From: Nodularia sp. (in: cyanobacteria)
Lineage (GTDB): Bacteria; Cyanobacteriota; Cyanobacteriia; Cyanobacteriales; Nostocaceae
Direction: 5' to 3'
DNA length: 64,000 nt
NCBI GenBank assembly: GCA_007692755.1
Contig: REBL01000159.1
Span: 1-64,000, forward strand
Numbering within the stretch: position 1 is the stretch's first letter; each line of letters begins with the position of its first letter. Under the pieces are notes generated by a model. That model was given only the letters and a program-made list of their open reading frames with translations. It made no database searches and was not told the origin of the DNA. A program made the translations under genes and the position numbers. Below, one piece after another: positions 20,251 to 30,466 of the stretch.

Positions 20251-20631
20251 GGTAGCCGCCATGAATAGACGGGGATTCTAAGGGGTAAGGAAATTTAAGC
20301 GCAAAGGTACGCTGAGTTAAAATTTGAGTCGTAATTATCCTGAGAGGGTGTTGTTATTGTAGGCGCTTGCGCCGGTGTCTCGATTGCGAACATTAGTAAA
20401 CAAGTTAGCCGCAACGGATAATTGACCTAATTGCCTTAAAAAACGTAAGTTAAGTATTTATAATTATTACTATAATTATTATTATAAATATTATACAGCA
20501 TTATTTAATATTCCTTTGAGCAATAGATAAAAAATTGATAACAAAATATTGCAAATTTGGAGTATTGAACTATACTTAGCAACGGGTAATAATTTCATTG
20601 CCTAACTTGCAGTACAACAGGTGTATCTCAG

Positions 20632-21149
20632 GTGATTATAGAATCTGTATTGTATGAAATAACTAGTCAGGAACCATTGGTCTGTTCTTCAGAGGTAAGG
20701 CTTTGTAATCCTTGTGTGATTATTGCCGCCCCCGATAACTTTTATCCCCAGCCACTAGTTCCAGAAATATATAACACACCTGAGTCTACTATGCCCATAG
20801 TAGAAATACTATACCCAGATATTCCCCAGGATACTCCTAAAAAACCTACTACACTTACTAATATTCCAGCACGATTAATTCAAGAGGCTGATCAAATTGC
20901 TGCCCAACGTGCTTGGAAATACTTTGGACGCAATTGGAACCCGCAAACAGGTTTAGTAAATTCAGTGGATCATCTACCGTGGACAACTTGGTGGGATTAA
21001 GGCAGTGCTTTATTCGGAATTCATGCTGCTAGACAGTTAGATTTATTACCAAATTATGTTTTTCAAACGCGTCTCAATACTTTACTAATGCTGTTATTTT
21101 AGAAAGTTTACTTTACCAAGCTAGAAATAGACAACCATTTATTTTTTAA
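20632..21149 (+). pseudogene. Collapsed DUF3131 paralogue (in-frame stop plus internal deletion/frameshift)
   Basis: AQRAWKYFGRNWNPQTGLVNSVDHLPWTTWWD* then GSALFGIHAARQLDLLPNYVFQTRLNTL in the same frame; C-terminal TNAVILESLLYQARNRQPFIF* in another frame at 21084-21149 matches NNGVILSSLLYKQVGKPL of the intact gene. Confidence 0.75.
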
Positions 21150-21167
21150 TTTTCTTTCAGGTGCAAT

Positions 21168-23168
21168 ATGGCTTCAGTCTCTATTCTTAATGATGCAATA
21201 AAATTTCCCGGTAATAGCCGTTCCAGCCTCAAAAAAAGAACGCTGCTGTTTCGCTATTTGGCAGAAATAAATTTAATTTTTGGTGCTTGGTATTTGCATT
21301 GGCGGATTAGTAACTCTATCAACTTTGATGCCCTGTGGCTTTCGGTTCCCTTATTATTAGCCGAAATTTACAGCTACTTCGGCGGAGTCATGTTTGTCAT
21401 TGGACTTTGGCGACCCTTAGTCAGACAAATTAAATCTCTCGACAAGCTAATACCAGCCATACCCATCTCTGATTGGCCGACTGTAGATGTCTTTGTTACT
21501 TGCTATAACGAGCCGCCAGAAATTGTAGAAGCAACGGCTAGAGAAGCTTTAGGAATGGATTACCCCACCATCAAGTTACGAGTTTATATCTTGGATGATG
21601 GTAATTCACCAGAAATGCGAACCATGTCAGAAAGATTATGTATTGAAGATTTACAATCACCATTATTGCAATACGAAGCTAATCGCATTGATGCAGAACG
21701 TTCTACCCTGCTAGAACGTCTAGAAGAATTAAATAATTTGCAACCGGATTTACAAGCGGCTGAACAATGGTTACAAACTTCTTCTTCCGCAGCAGATAAT
21801 CCGATGAAATTTTTAAATAGTCTGCGGCAATTTATTTTATGGTTAAATCTTCCTGAAAAAAGTAGTATTAGTAATAAAATAAATACTATCCAAGAACGTC
21901 TAACTACAGAGCGACACTTATTAGAATCTGCCATTTACCAAAAAGAATTAGAACTAGTTGAACTAGCTCGTTTACGCTATATTGCTCGACCCAAAGAACC
22001 AGGAATACAACATCACGCCAAAGCTGATAATCTCAACTATGCGATTTTCTCCGGCGAAACGGTAGGGGATTTCATCCTGACTTTAGATGCAGATCATATT
22101 CCCAAGCCCCACTTTCTCAAGCGAGTTTTACCGTATTTCTCTACTTACAATTTTTCCACAGGAAAGTACGAAACAAACAAAATTGCTTTTGTCCAGACAC
22201 CCGAAGATTTTTACAATATTCCCTCTGGCGATCCTTTTGATCATCGCGCCAGTTTATTTTATGGGCTGTTGCAACAGGGTAAAGATGGCATGAATGCCGC
22301 TTTCTATACAGGTACAAATGCCGTATTAAGAAGAGAAGCATTAATTAGTGTAGGACTACAATATTTTGCCGATGAATACGCCAAAGATGTACAGCGTTTA
22401 GATGAATTTGAATTAATTGGTGGTGTATCCAGCAACAGTATTACCGAAGATATGAATACAGCTATGCGCTTACATTGTGCTGGCTGGAAATCTGTTTATC
22501 ATAATGAACTTTTAGCCGAAGGATTAGCGCCTGATGATTTGAGTTCTACGTTGAAACAGAAACTACGTTGGGCGCAAGGAACTATACAAGTCTTAGTCAG
22601 AGAAAATCCCCTGACTAAAGCCGGATTAAGCTTTTGGCAAAAGTTGCAATATTTCCAAACCATGTATAGTTATTTTTCAGGTTTTGCGACTTTTGTATTT
22701 ATCTTGTGTCCAATTATCTATTTTTTCACAGGAATTGTCCCCGTGAAAATATATGATCTCGATTTTGCTATACACTTCTTCCCAGCTTTTATCATTAATC
22801 GCCTCACCTTTCTCGCTGCTACTTGGGGGATTTCCGCTAGAGAAATATGGCGTTCAGAACAATATGCCATCGCCTTATTTCCTTTATTAATGCAAGCCGT
22901 GTGGAGTGTATTTTCTGGTCAACCCATTAAATTCCAAGTTACACCCAAGCAGCGACAATCAGGAATATATCTCCGGCTGATTTGGCCACAGCTAGTTGTC
23001 TTTGTCCTGACTATCTTAGGCATAGTCTGGAGCCTTTATCGTTTTGCAACAGGAACTTTAAATACTCCCTGGGTTTATTTACTCAATGGTGCTTGGTCTA
23101 TCTACAACCTGTCATTAATTTGGGCAATTATTCATGCCTCTATTTGGCAACCGAAGTCTAATTCATAA
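21168..23168 (+). CDS. Cellulose-synthase-like family 2 glycosyltransferase, multi-TM
   Basis: PTVDVFVTCYNEPPEIVEATAREALGMDYP, LRVYILDDGNSPEMR, HHAKADNLNYAI, LTLDADHIP, Q-x-x-R-W as QKLRWAQGT; C-terminal TM segments. Confidence 0.85.
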   Translation: MASVSILNDAIKFPGNSRSSLKKRTLLFRYLAEINLIFGAWYLHWRISNSINFDALWLSVPLLLAEIYSYFGGVMFVIGLWRPLVRQIKSLDKLIPAIPISDWPTVDVFVTCYNEPPEIVEATAREALGMDYPTIKLRVYILDDGNSPEMRTMSERLCIEDLQSPLLQYEANRIDAERSTLLERLEELNNLQPDLQAAEQWLQTSSSAADNPMKFLNSLRQFILWLNLPEKSSISNKINTIQERLTTERHLLESAIYQKELELVELARLRYIARPKEPGIQHHAKADNLNYAIFSGETVGDFILTLDADHIPKPHFLKRVLPYFSTYNFSTGKYETNKIAFVQTPEDFYNIPSGDPFDHRASLFYGLLQQGKDGMNAAFYTGTNAVLRREALISVGLQYFADEYAKDVQRLDEFELIGGVSSNSITEDMNTAMRLHCAGWKSVYHNELLAEGLAPDDLSSTLKQKLRWAQGTIQVLVRENPLTKAGLSFWQKLQYFQTMYSYFSGFATFVFILCPIIYFFTGIVPVKIYDLDFAIHFFPAFIINRLTFLAATWGISAREIWRSEQYAIALFPLLMQAVWSVFSGQPIKFQVTPKQRQSGIYLRLIWPQLVVFVLTILGIVWSLYRFATGTLNTPWVYLLNGAWSIYNLSLIWAIIHASIWQPKSNS

Positions 23169-23358
23169 TCAAGAATTAGCATTACTGAATATGAGGATAA
23201 AATTCAATCTCTTAAACTTTTACTCTTTGCGCCTCTGCGTCTCTGCGTGAAACAAATTTCTGATTCAGCTATTAGTAAAGCTTCATAAAGCTTGCTTTTT
23301 TCTCCATCAAATGTAAAAATCAAGACATATCTAATAAAACAAATTAAAGGTAAACTCT

Positions 23359-23685
23359 ATGAATCCCACAGTCAAAATACTTGAGCCTTCAGGCATTTTA
23401 AATGCAGTTAAGGGTAATGAACTCCGCCGTGAAATTACTAATCTTACATCTACAGGGGCTGATATTGTCTTAATTGACTTGAAAAATGTCAATTTTATTG
23501 ATAGTTCAGGTTTAGGTGCTTTAGTTTCGTCAATGCAAGCAGTAAAACAAGCTAATGGGAAACTCTTTGTTTGCTCTGTTAGTTCTCAAGTGAAGATGAT
23601 TTTTGAATTGACGAAAATGGATAGAATTTTACACATTTTTGAGACTAGAGATGAATTTAATAGTCAAGTGTTAGCCACACAATAG
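23359..23685 (+). CDS. STAS-domain anti-sigma factor antagonist
   Basis: ILNAVKGNELRREI ... VLIDLKNVNFIDSSGLGALVSSMQAVKQANGKLFVCSVSSQVKMIFELTKMDRI. Confidence 0.92.
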   Translation: MNPTVKILEPSGILNAVKGNELRREITNLTSTGADIVLIDLKNVNFIDSSGLGALVSSMQAVKQANGKLFVCSVSSQVKMIFELTKMDRILHIFETRDEFNSQVLATQ

Positions 23686-23816
23686 TTTATTTCTCTCACG
23701 CAGGGGCGCAGAGAAGAAAGTAGTAAATCTAAATTCCTCAAATTCTCTGTTTCCTCTGCGTTTGGTATGGGCTACGCGAATTGAAAAAATAACTTTCTCT
23801 GCTTAGAGAAAATTAT

Positions 23817-24977
23817 CTAAGCAAAAGTAATTTTAAGTAGAGATAAATCATCATCAAAATTATTACAGCCGCTAAGACTTTGAATCTGTGCTAATACTTC
23901 TTCAAGGTTAGAGATATTTGCCTGACTCCAGTGAATTAATAAATCAAAAAAAGCATTGAAACCCCAAATTTTACCATCTGGTTGTAGAACTTCATAAGCA
24001 CCATCACTAAAGAGGTATAAAGTGCTGTTTTCCGGAATTTCTAAACTATCCACTTGAAAATCAATATCAGGGATAAAACCAATTGGCAAATCCAAAGAAC
24101 CTAGCTGTTTAATATCTGTAGCATCTTGATTCAGCAGCACACCTGATGGATGTCCAGCATTAGCATAAATTAATCGCTGTTTTAGACGATTGTAAACTCC
24201 ATACCAAATTGTGAAATACTTATTGCCATGACTACTCATTTGAAAACTATGATTAAGCGCTTTTAAAACTTCGCCGGGATGAGAAAAATTAGTATTGGGT
24301 AGAGACTGCGATCGCAAGACATTCAACACAGACACAGACAGTAGTGCTGAACCTACCCCATGTCCTGAAACATCTAAGAGATAAATAGCCAAATTATCAT
24401 CATCAATCCAGTAATAGTCGAAGCAATCTCCCCCCAATTGTGTTGACGGAACAAACAAAGCCTCTGTAGTTACAGCACCTACAAGGGGTGATGGTAAGAG
24501 CGATCGCACATAATCAGCAGCTTCAGCTAACTCAGCTTCTAAATTTTGGTTTAACTTCTCCAAAGCTAACTGTTTATTTTTCAAATCATGATTGAGCTGA
24601 TATAACCTCAAACCTGCTCTTACCCGCGCCTTCAACTCATTCATTTCAATTGGCTTAGAAATAAACTCATCCGCGCCAGCATCTAATCCCTGAATTCGCT
24701 CCCCCTCTTCTCCTGGTGCTGCTCCCTTAGCAGTCAGCAAAATAAAAAAACTTGTTGCCAAATTGGGATCTTCCTTAACTTGACGACACACCTCCAATCC
24801 ATCTATTCCTGACATGACCCAATCACAGATAATCAAAGCCGGATGTAATAATTTCGCCTGGATAATTCCTTCTTCCCCACCACTGGTCACAGTGGTATCA
24901 TAACCCTGATTTTGCAGTGTTCTTTTCAATGCTGCCCGCACTATAGGATCATCATCAATAATCAGTATTTTAAACAT
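23817..24977 (-). CDS. Response regulator fused to PP2C/SpoIIE phosphatase
   Basis: REC: KILIIDDDPIVRAALKR...IICDWVMSGIDG...DEFISKPIEM; PP2C: GGDCFDYYWIDDDNLAIYLLDVSGHGVGSALLSVSV, YANAGHPSGVLL, LFSDGAYE. Confidence 0.92.
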   Translation of the reverse strand: MFKILIIDDDPIVRAALKRTLQNQGYDTTVTSGGEEGIIQAKLLHPALIICDWVMSGIDGLEVCRQVKEDPNLATSFFILLTAKGAAPGEEGERIQGLDAGADEFISKPIEMNELKARVRAGLRLYQLNHDLKNKQLALEKLNQNLEAELAEAADYVRSLLPSPLVGAVTTEALFVPSTQLGGDCFDYYWIDDDNLAIYLLDVSGHGVGSALLSVSVLNVLRSQSLPNTNFSHPGEVLKALNHSFQMSSHGNKYFTIWYGVYNRLKQRLIYANAGHPSGVLLNQDATDIKQLGSLDLPIGFIPDIDFQVDSLEIPENSTLYLFSDGAYEVLQPDGKIWGFNAFFDLLIHWSQANISNLEEVLAQIQSLSGCNNFDDDLSLLKITFA

Positions 24978-25158
24978 AAATTTTAACTAAAACTAAATTT
25001 ATAGCAACTCGCATTAAATAAACATTTGTCTTTTGTGAGCTTTACAGTTCGTTTCATAAAATTCATCTCATCTTCACGAAAAATTGTTATAACTAATCTA
25101 GCAATAAAAAAGTTTTATTATTTTCACGACAGAAATTAAAATATTACCAAGCTGAAGA

Positions 25159-25575
25159 ATGAATACAACAATTCATCTCAAAGTTAAAACAGACCTGGAT
25201 GATACAGCCAAAGTTTTATCATGGTTTGAGCAAATCAATCAACCTCCTCTTCTTAATCAAAAAGTTTGGTGGCAATGTCAAACCTTACTGATTGAAGGTT
25301 TTGCCAATATTGTAGAACACGCACACAAAAATTTACCTGAAGAAATTCCCATTGAGTTAGAAGTTGTGCGGTTAAGTGACTGTATAGAAATTCGTATCTG
25401 GTCTCTTGGTCAAGCATTTGACTTGGAACAGCAATTAAAAATAACACCTGAATTGACAGATAATTTTTTAGAAAGAGGTCGTGGTTTAAAAATTATCTCT
25501 TCAATAGCTGAAGAATTAAGTTATCTTCCCACAGATGATCATCGCCATTGTCTATTCTTAAAAATTAAATATTAA
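25159..25575 (+). CDS. Anti-sigma regulatory factor (HATPase_c, RsbW-like)
   Basis: LIEGFANIVEHAHKNLPEEIPIELEV...GRGLKIISSIAEELSY N and G boxes of RsbW-type kinases. Confidence 0.85.
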   Translation: MNTTIHLKVKTDLDDTAKVLSWFEQINQPPLLNQKVWWQCQTLLIEGFANIVEHAHKNLPEEIPIELEVVRLSDCIEIRIWSLGQAFDLEQQLKITPELTDNFLERGRGLKIISSIAEELSYLPTDDHRHCLFLKIKY

Positions 25576-25693
25576 GTTTTCAATATTTCCCCAATAGACT
25601 GAATTAGGATGTGGAGAAACAAACAACCTTCTCTGATGAGACGCTATTATGCCCCCATAGGCGCAGCGTCTCCCCTTCTCCCAAAGGACTACA

Positions 25694-25869
25694 GTGTACA
25701 GACAAGTAGAAAAACTTGGTCTAGGTAGGGTGTGTTATGGACGTTAGTCCTAACGCACCGATAATCGAGGATGGTGGGTTGCACTACGTGAAAAAACAAC
25801 ACCTGTTGCTACAACTGTGGAAACCCCGAAAAAAAAGATTTGGTGTAATTCAATCATTTGTGTGTACAC
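25694..25869. mobile_element. Second MITE-like element with the same terminal inverted repeats
   Basis: CTACaGTGTACAGACAA ... TTGTGTGTACACaGTAG; same termini as 20116-20250 with a different interior. Confidence 0.55.
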
Positions 25870-25907
25870 AGTAGCTGCCAAAGGCAGAAAGACGCAAATC
25901 AAGAGAG

Positions 25908-28900
25908 TTAATTTGCTGCTAAAAAAACTTTAATTTCTTGGATAAAGCCTTCTAATTCTGCTATTAATTCAGTTGTACCGACACACTTATGTTCATGACT
26001 CATTTGTTCTAATTTTTCTGCGGCTTGCTGTATAAATATAGCTCCTATATTGGCACTTGCACCCTTAAGATGATGTGCTTCTCGCGCTAGTTGTGGAAAA
26101 TCATTAGTAGCGATCGCAGCTTTGGTAGCTTCTAAATGTAACTGGCTATCTTCAACGAATATTTGTAATAATTCTAATTCAAATTCGGTGTTATTTTCAG
26201 AAAGCTGGTGTAAATGTTCCCAATCAATTGCCAGTTCAATATTAACATTTGCAGTCAATATTACTTGGCTCCAATGCTCCAGAACTGCTGCTAACTTTTC
26301 TTTTTTTACTGGTTTACTCAAATAATCATTCATCCCAGCATTTAAACAGTTTTGTTGGTCTTGTTTCATCGCATTAGCTGTCATAGCAATGATTACGGGT
26401 TGGCGCTCAAGAAGACGACGAATTTCTCTGGTAGTTTCTAAACCATCTAAAATTGGCATTTGACAATCCATGAGAATTAAGTCATAGGGAATTGTTTCTA
26501 ATAGCTGTAAAACTTCTTGACCATTACCTGCAACATCAGCTTCATAACCTAAATTTTGCAGTTGTTTCAAGGCAACTTTTTGATTTACTAAATTATCTTC
26601 TGCTACCAAAACTCTCAACTTGGATTTAGTTAAGCTGGTTTTGTGAATAATTGGTTGCTCAACTTTGGAATAATTTGGTCGGCTTTCCAAGATATTCATG
26701 ATTATATCAAGTAGCCGAGATGGTTTGACAGGTTTGACCAAATAACTGGCAAATCCTATATTTAACGCTTTTTGAACTTCATCTCTTTGATTAGTAGAGG
26801 TCAATATAATCATGGGAATATCCGCAATCAGAGAATTTGCTTTAATTTGTATTCCCAAAGTTAAACCATCTACTTCTGGCATTTGCATATCAATCAAAGC
26901 CACATCATAAGGCATTCCTTTTTCAGCAGCAGTTTGTAAAGCATTGAAGGCTTGGGCAGCACTCGCCACCTCATCTACCTGCATTCCCCAACGGGTAGCT
27001 TGATGATAGATAATTTTACGGTTGGTAGCATTATCATCCACCACTAACAAACGCCGATGGGTGAGAATTTCCCCATCCTGGACAGGGGAAACAGGCTGAG
27101 ACTGCTTCGTAAAAGTTAGCTCAAACCAAAATTGAGATCCTTTTCCTAGTTGACTATTAACTCCAATTTTTCCCCCCATCAAGCCTACTAAGTGCTGACA
27201 AATAGCTAGTCCCAAACCTGTGCCACCGTACCTGCGAGTAATGGAAGCATCTACTTGGGTAAATGGCTGGAATAGTTTGCTTTGGTCTTCAGCGGAAATC
27301 CCGATACCTGTATCTGTGACCGAAAAATTGACGGTGACTGTGTTGGGAGTTTGCGAACGCAGTTCGACTCGAACGATAATTTCTCCCGTAGTGGTAAACT
27401 TGATGGCGTTACCAATCAGATTCATCAAAATTTGTCGCAACCGACTAGCATCACCTTGGAGATAAACCGGAACGTTGCGATGAATCAATCCGGCAATTTC
27501 CAATTCTTGCTGATGAGCTTGGGGTGCTAATAATTCTAAAACTTCTTCCACACAATTAGATAAGTCAAAATCTAAAGTTTCCAGCATCATTTCGCCGACT
27601 TCTAGTTTTGATAGATCCAAAATTTCATTGATTAAGGATAAAAGCGCATCGCCGCTAATCCGAATTATCTCCGCAAAATCGCGCTGCTCTCTATTCAAAT
27701 CAGTTTCTAATAATAAGCCAGTCATCCCCAACACAGCATTCATGGGGGTGCGAATTTCATGACTCATATTTGCTAAAAAAGCACTTTTGGATTGAGAAGC
27801 TAATTCGGCTTGTTCGCGGGCAATTTCTAGTTCTTGTCGTTGGAGTGTTTCTACTTTTAGTAAATTGGCTTGAGCTAAAGCAATACCGACTTGATCAGCA
27901 AGCGATCGCAACAGTTCTATTTCCCAATTTTTCCATTTTCGGGGATGATTACATTGATGGGAAATTAGTAATCCCCACAGTTTATTTTGCATAAAAATGG
28001 GAATTACAAGATTAGCTTTGACCTGAAATTCTTCTAATAATTGTTTATGACAAGGCTCAATATCAGATTTTTCTATATTATTAATAATTCCTATTCTACC
28101 TTCATAGAATTTCTGAAGATAACTCTCTGTCAAACAAGAGTCAGCGACATTTCTACCCATAACCACGGGTAAATCCGGAATTATGGCTTCTTTGAGAATT
28201 GTGACAGAACAATCGGATTGCAGTTGCGAGATCAGTACCCGATCTGCTCGCAATAGTTTCTGCACTTCTGTAACGCTAGTTTGCAGAATTTCATCAATTT
28301 GTAACGACTCGCGAATTTTTAAAGTAACATCGGCTAATAATTGCGATGCGGAAGCCGCCGCAAGGCTTCGCAAGTTTTGCTGCTGTACTTCTTCCTCGGC
28401 TTGTTTGCGCTCGGTGATATCAATACCAGTAGCAATAATATATTCAATGTTACCTTGTTCGTCCTTCAAGTTAGCATTAGTCCAAGCAATTAAGCGCCGA
28501 TTACCATCTTTTGTTAACCAGTAATTTTCGTAGTTTTGGAATTTATGACCAGAAGCTGCTTGCTTTATAATAGCTTTGACTGGTTCTATCTCTTGAGGAA
28601 TTAAAAATATGTTCCAAATATATCTATCTTGTACTTCACTAAATGAATAACCAGTTACCTGCTCACAAGCTTGATTAAAGCGCACAATTTGCCCTTGTAA
28701 ATCCATTACTACTACTAAAGCACTAGCTGTATCTAGGACAGCTGAAATAAAGTTACGTTCGGTTTTTATGACTTCTTCTGTACGTGTTCTCTCAGTCACC
28801 TCTCGATAAATCAGGTAGTAAACACAAGATAGAATTATCAAACACAGACAAATAGCGATCGCCACTGTTACAATAGTGTTACGTCTGCTGACTCTTACTG

Positions 28901-29954
28901 CTAAAGATTGTTGCTGAAGCCGTTCTTTTTCTTCTTGCTCCATTTCCCCGATGATCTCGCGGATATCATCCATGAGATTTTTACCCTGATGAGTTTTGAT
29001 GACCTGTAAACTAGCCTCAAAGCCCTGATTTTGCCTTAAATCGATAGTATGTTTAATTCCTGCCAACCTAGTTGATATCAGACTTTCTAGGGTGGTAAAC
29101 TGTCTTTGTTGATTCAGTTGATTTAATGTTAATTGTTTAAGTAAATCAATTTGTTGAGCAATCTTGGTAATTGCCAATTGATAAGGTTCTAAATAGGACT
29201 GATCACCAGTGAGAATATAGCCACGCTGTCCAGTTTCAGCATCTGTGATCAGAGAAAGTAATTCCTCTTGAATATTGATTTTTTCTAAAGTTTTTTGTTG
29301 TTGATTACTAATTTCCAGATAAGTTTTTGTATTCTGATAGGAAACCAAACCAATAGTCACGAGAATTGCTGATGCTAACCCAAACCCTCCAGCAATCTTT
29401 TTGAAAAATTTGAACCGGGCTTTCTTTGATTGGTGACGCTCCTGATGGACGAGGACTAAACTGGCTAAATTGCGTCGCAGTTCCAGTTGTTTAATAACTT
29501 GATTACCTAAAGTACGTAAAGCATCTACTTGTTCCGCCGTCAGATTTCGCGGTACTTGGTCAATGACACAAATAGTTCCCAAACTGTGACCTTCAACATT
29601 AGTCAGAGGGACACCCGCATAAAACCGGACATTAGGAGCAGATGTTACTAGAGGGTTAGTAGCAAATCGCTCATCAGTTGTGGCATCAGGAACAATAAAA
29701 ACATCATTTTGCAAAATAGCATGAGCGCAAAATGCCACATCACGCGGTGTTTCCAGCGCGTCTAAACCAACTTTAGATTTGAACCATTGACGATTGGTAT
29801 CAATCAAACTGACTAAGGCAATGGGTGTACCGCAAATATACGAAGCTAACCGAGTCAGTTCATCAAAAGACTCTTCCGGTTTAGTATCAAGAACTTTATA
29901 CTCTAAAAGTGCCTCAACTCTTGCTGCTTCGTCATCGGGTAATGATGCTTTCAT
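25908..29954 (-). CDS. Hybrid sensor histidine kinase (GAF-CHASE3-PAS-GAF-HisKA-HATPase-REC-REC-HPt)
   Basis: FLANMSHEIRTPMNAVLGMTGLLLETDL H-box, GTGLGLAICQHLVGLMGG, two receivers (DVALIDMQMPEVDG, DLILMDCQMPILDG), HPt AREAHHLKGASANIGA; CHASE3-like LITDAETGQRGYILTGDQSYLEPY. Confidence 0.92.
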   Translation of the reverse strand: MKASLPDDEAARVEALLEYKVLDTKPEESFDELTRLASYICGTPIALVSLIDTNRQWFKSKVGLDALETPRDVAFCAHAILQNDVFIVPDATTDERFATNPLVTSAPNVRFYAGVPLTNVEGHSLGTICVIDQVPRNLTAEQVDALRTLGNQVIKQLELRRNLASLVLVHQERHQSKKARFKFFKKIAGGFGLASAILVTIGLVSYQNTKTYLEISNQQQKTLEKINIQEELLSLITDAETGQRGYILTGDQSYLEPYQLAITKIAQQIDLLKQLTLNQLNQQRQFTTLESLISTRLAGIKHTIDLRQNQGFEASLQVIKTHQGKNLMDDIREIIGEMEQEEKERLQQQSLAVRVSRRNTIVTVAIAICLCLIILSCVYYLIYREVTERTRTEEVIKTERNFISAVLDTASALVVVMDLQGQIVRFNQACEQVTGYSFSEVQDRYIWNIFLIPQEIEPVKAIIKQAASGHKFQNYENYWLTKDGNRRLIAWTNANLKDEQGNIEYIIATGIDITERKQAEEEVQQQNLRSLAAASASQLLADVTLKIRESLQIDEILQTSVTEVQKLLRADRVLISQLQSDCSVTILKEAIIPDLPVVMGRNVADSCLTESYLQKFYEGRIGIINNIEKSDIEPCHKQLLEEFQVKANLVIPIFMQNKLWGLLISHQCNHPRKWKNWEIELLRSLADQVGIALAQANLLKVETLQRQELEIAREQAELASQSKSAFLANMSHEIRTPMNAVLGMTGLLLETDLNREQRDFAEIIRISGDALLSLINEILDLSKLEVGEMMLETLDFDLSNCVEEVLELLAPQAHQQELEIAGLIHRNVPVYLQGDASRLRQILMNLIGNAIKFTTTGEIIVRVELRSQTPNTVTVNFSVTDTGIGISAEDQSKLFQPFTQVDASITRRYGGTGLGLAICQHLVGLMGGKIGVNSQLGKGSQFWFELTFTKQSQPVSPVQDGEILTHRRLLVVDDNATNRKIIYHQATRWGMQVDEVASAAQAFNALQTAAEKGMPYDVALIDMQMPEVDGLTLGIQIKANSLIADIPMIILTSTNQRDEVQKALNIGFASYLVKPVKPSRLLDIIMNILESRPNYSKVEQPIIHKTSLTKSKLRVLVAEDNLVNQKVALKQLQNLGYEADVAGNGQEVLQLLETIPYDLILMDCQMPILDGLETTREIRRLLERQPVIIAMTANAMKQDQQNCLNAGMNDYLSKPVKKEKLAAVLEHWSQVILTANVNIELAIDWEHLHQLSENNTEFELELLQIFVEDSQLHLEATKAAIATNDFPQLAREAHHLKGASANIGAIFIQQAAEKLEQMSHEHKCVGTTELIAELEGFIQEIKVFLAAN

Positions 29955-30466
29955 GGGTGTTTATCCCTGCCTATGTCGTTATGAGAGGTGACTCAGATCA
30001 TTTTGAGTAATATTAATAATGACATAGTAAATTCAGTATGTACGAAAAATGAATTAATTTTAATAAATCTGCGCCAAAATTAGCTGTCTCTAATGGCTTC
30101 ACCTCTGCAACAACACATATAAACCCAGAAAACTTTTCATGTAGGGTGTGTTGTCGTGTAGCGCAACGCACCGTCAAAACTACGGGTTCAGTGTTCACAA
30201 TTAATTCCAGGCGTTCAATTTTCTTTCGTAATTTTTCAAGTTGACGCGTAACCTCAATAGCTTCCTCGATTGCGTAGGCGTTGGCGTAGGTCTTGGCTTG
30301 AGCGAGAAAAGCGATAGCGTAGGTGTTGGCGATGCCTCTCACTGGCTTTCATCCCTTGCCTAAAGGACGGTTAAGTTTTTACGCCACGCTCCAAAACTTA
30401 ACCTCAAGGGTTTTCAGCCTGTTTTATGATAAGAATAATATCCGAATTTTTTGACTAATTTACTCT

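Noticed and set aside
23221-23255. CTTTGCGCCTCTGCGTCTCTGCGTGAAAC block, similar to 61155-61183
   Set aside because: Recurrent intergenic repeat typical of Nostocales; no separate functional claim made.
30013-30342. 109-aa minus-strand ORF in the track
   Set aside because: Built largely from known-looking repeats (GTAGGGTGTGTTG...GCGCAACGCACC and GCGTAGGCGTTGGCGTAGG); no convincing protein family, so not called as CDS.
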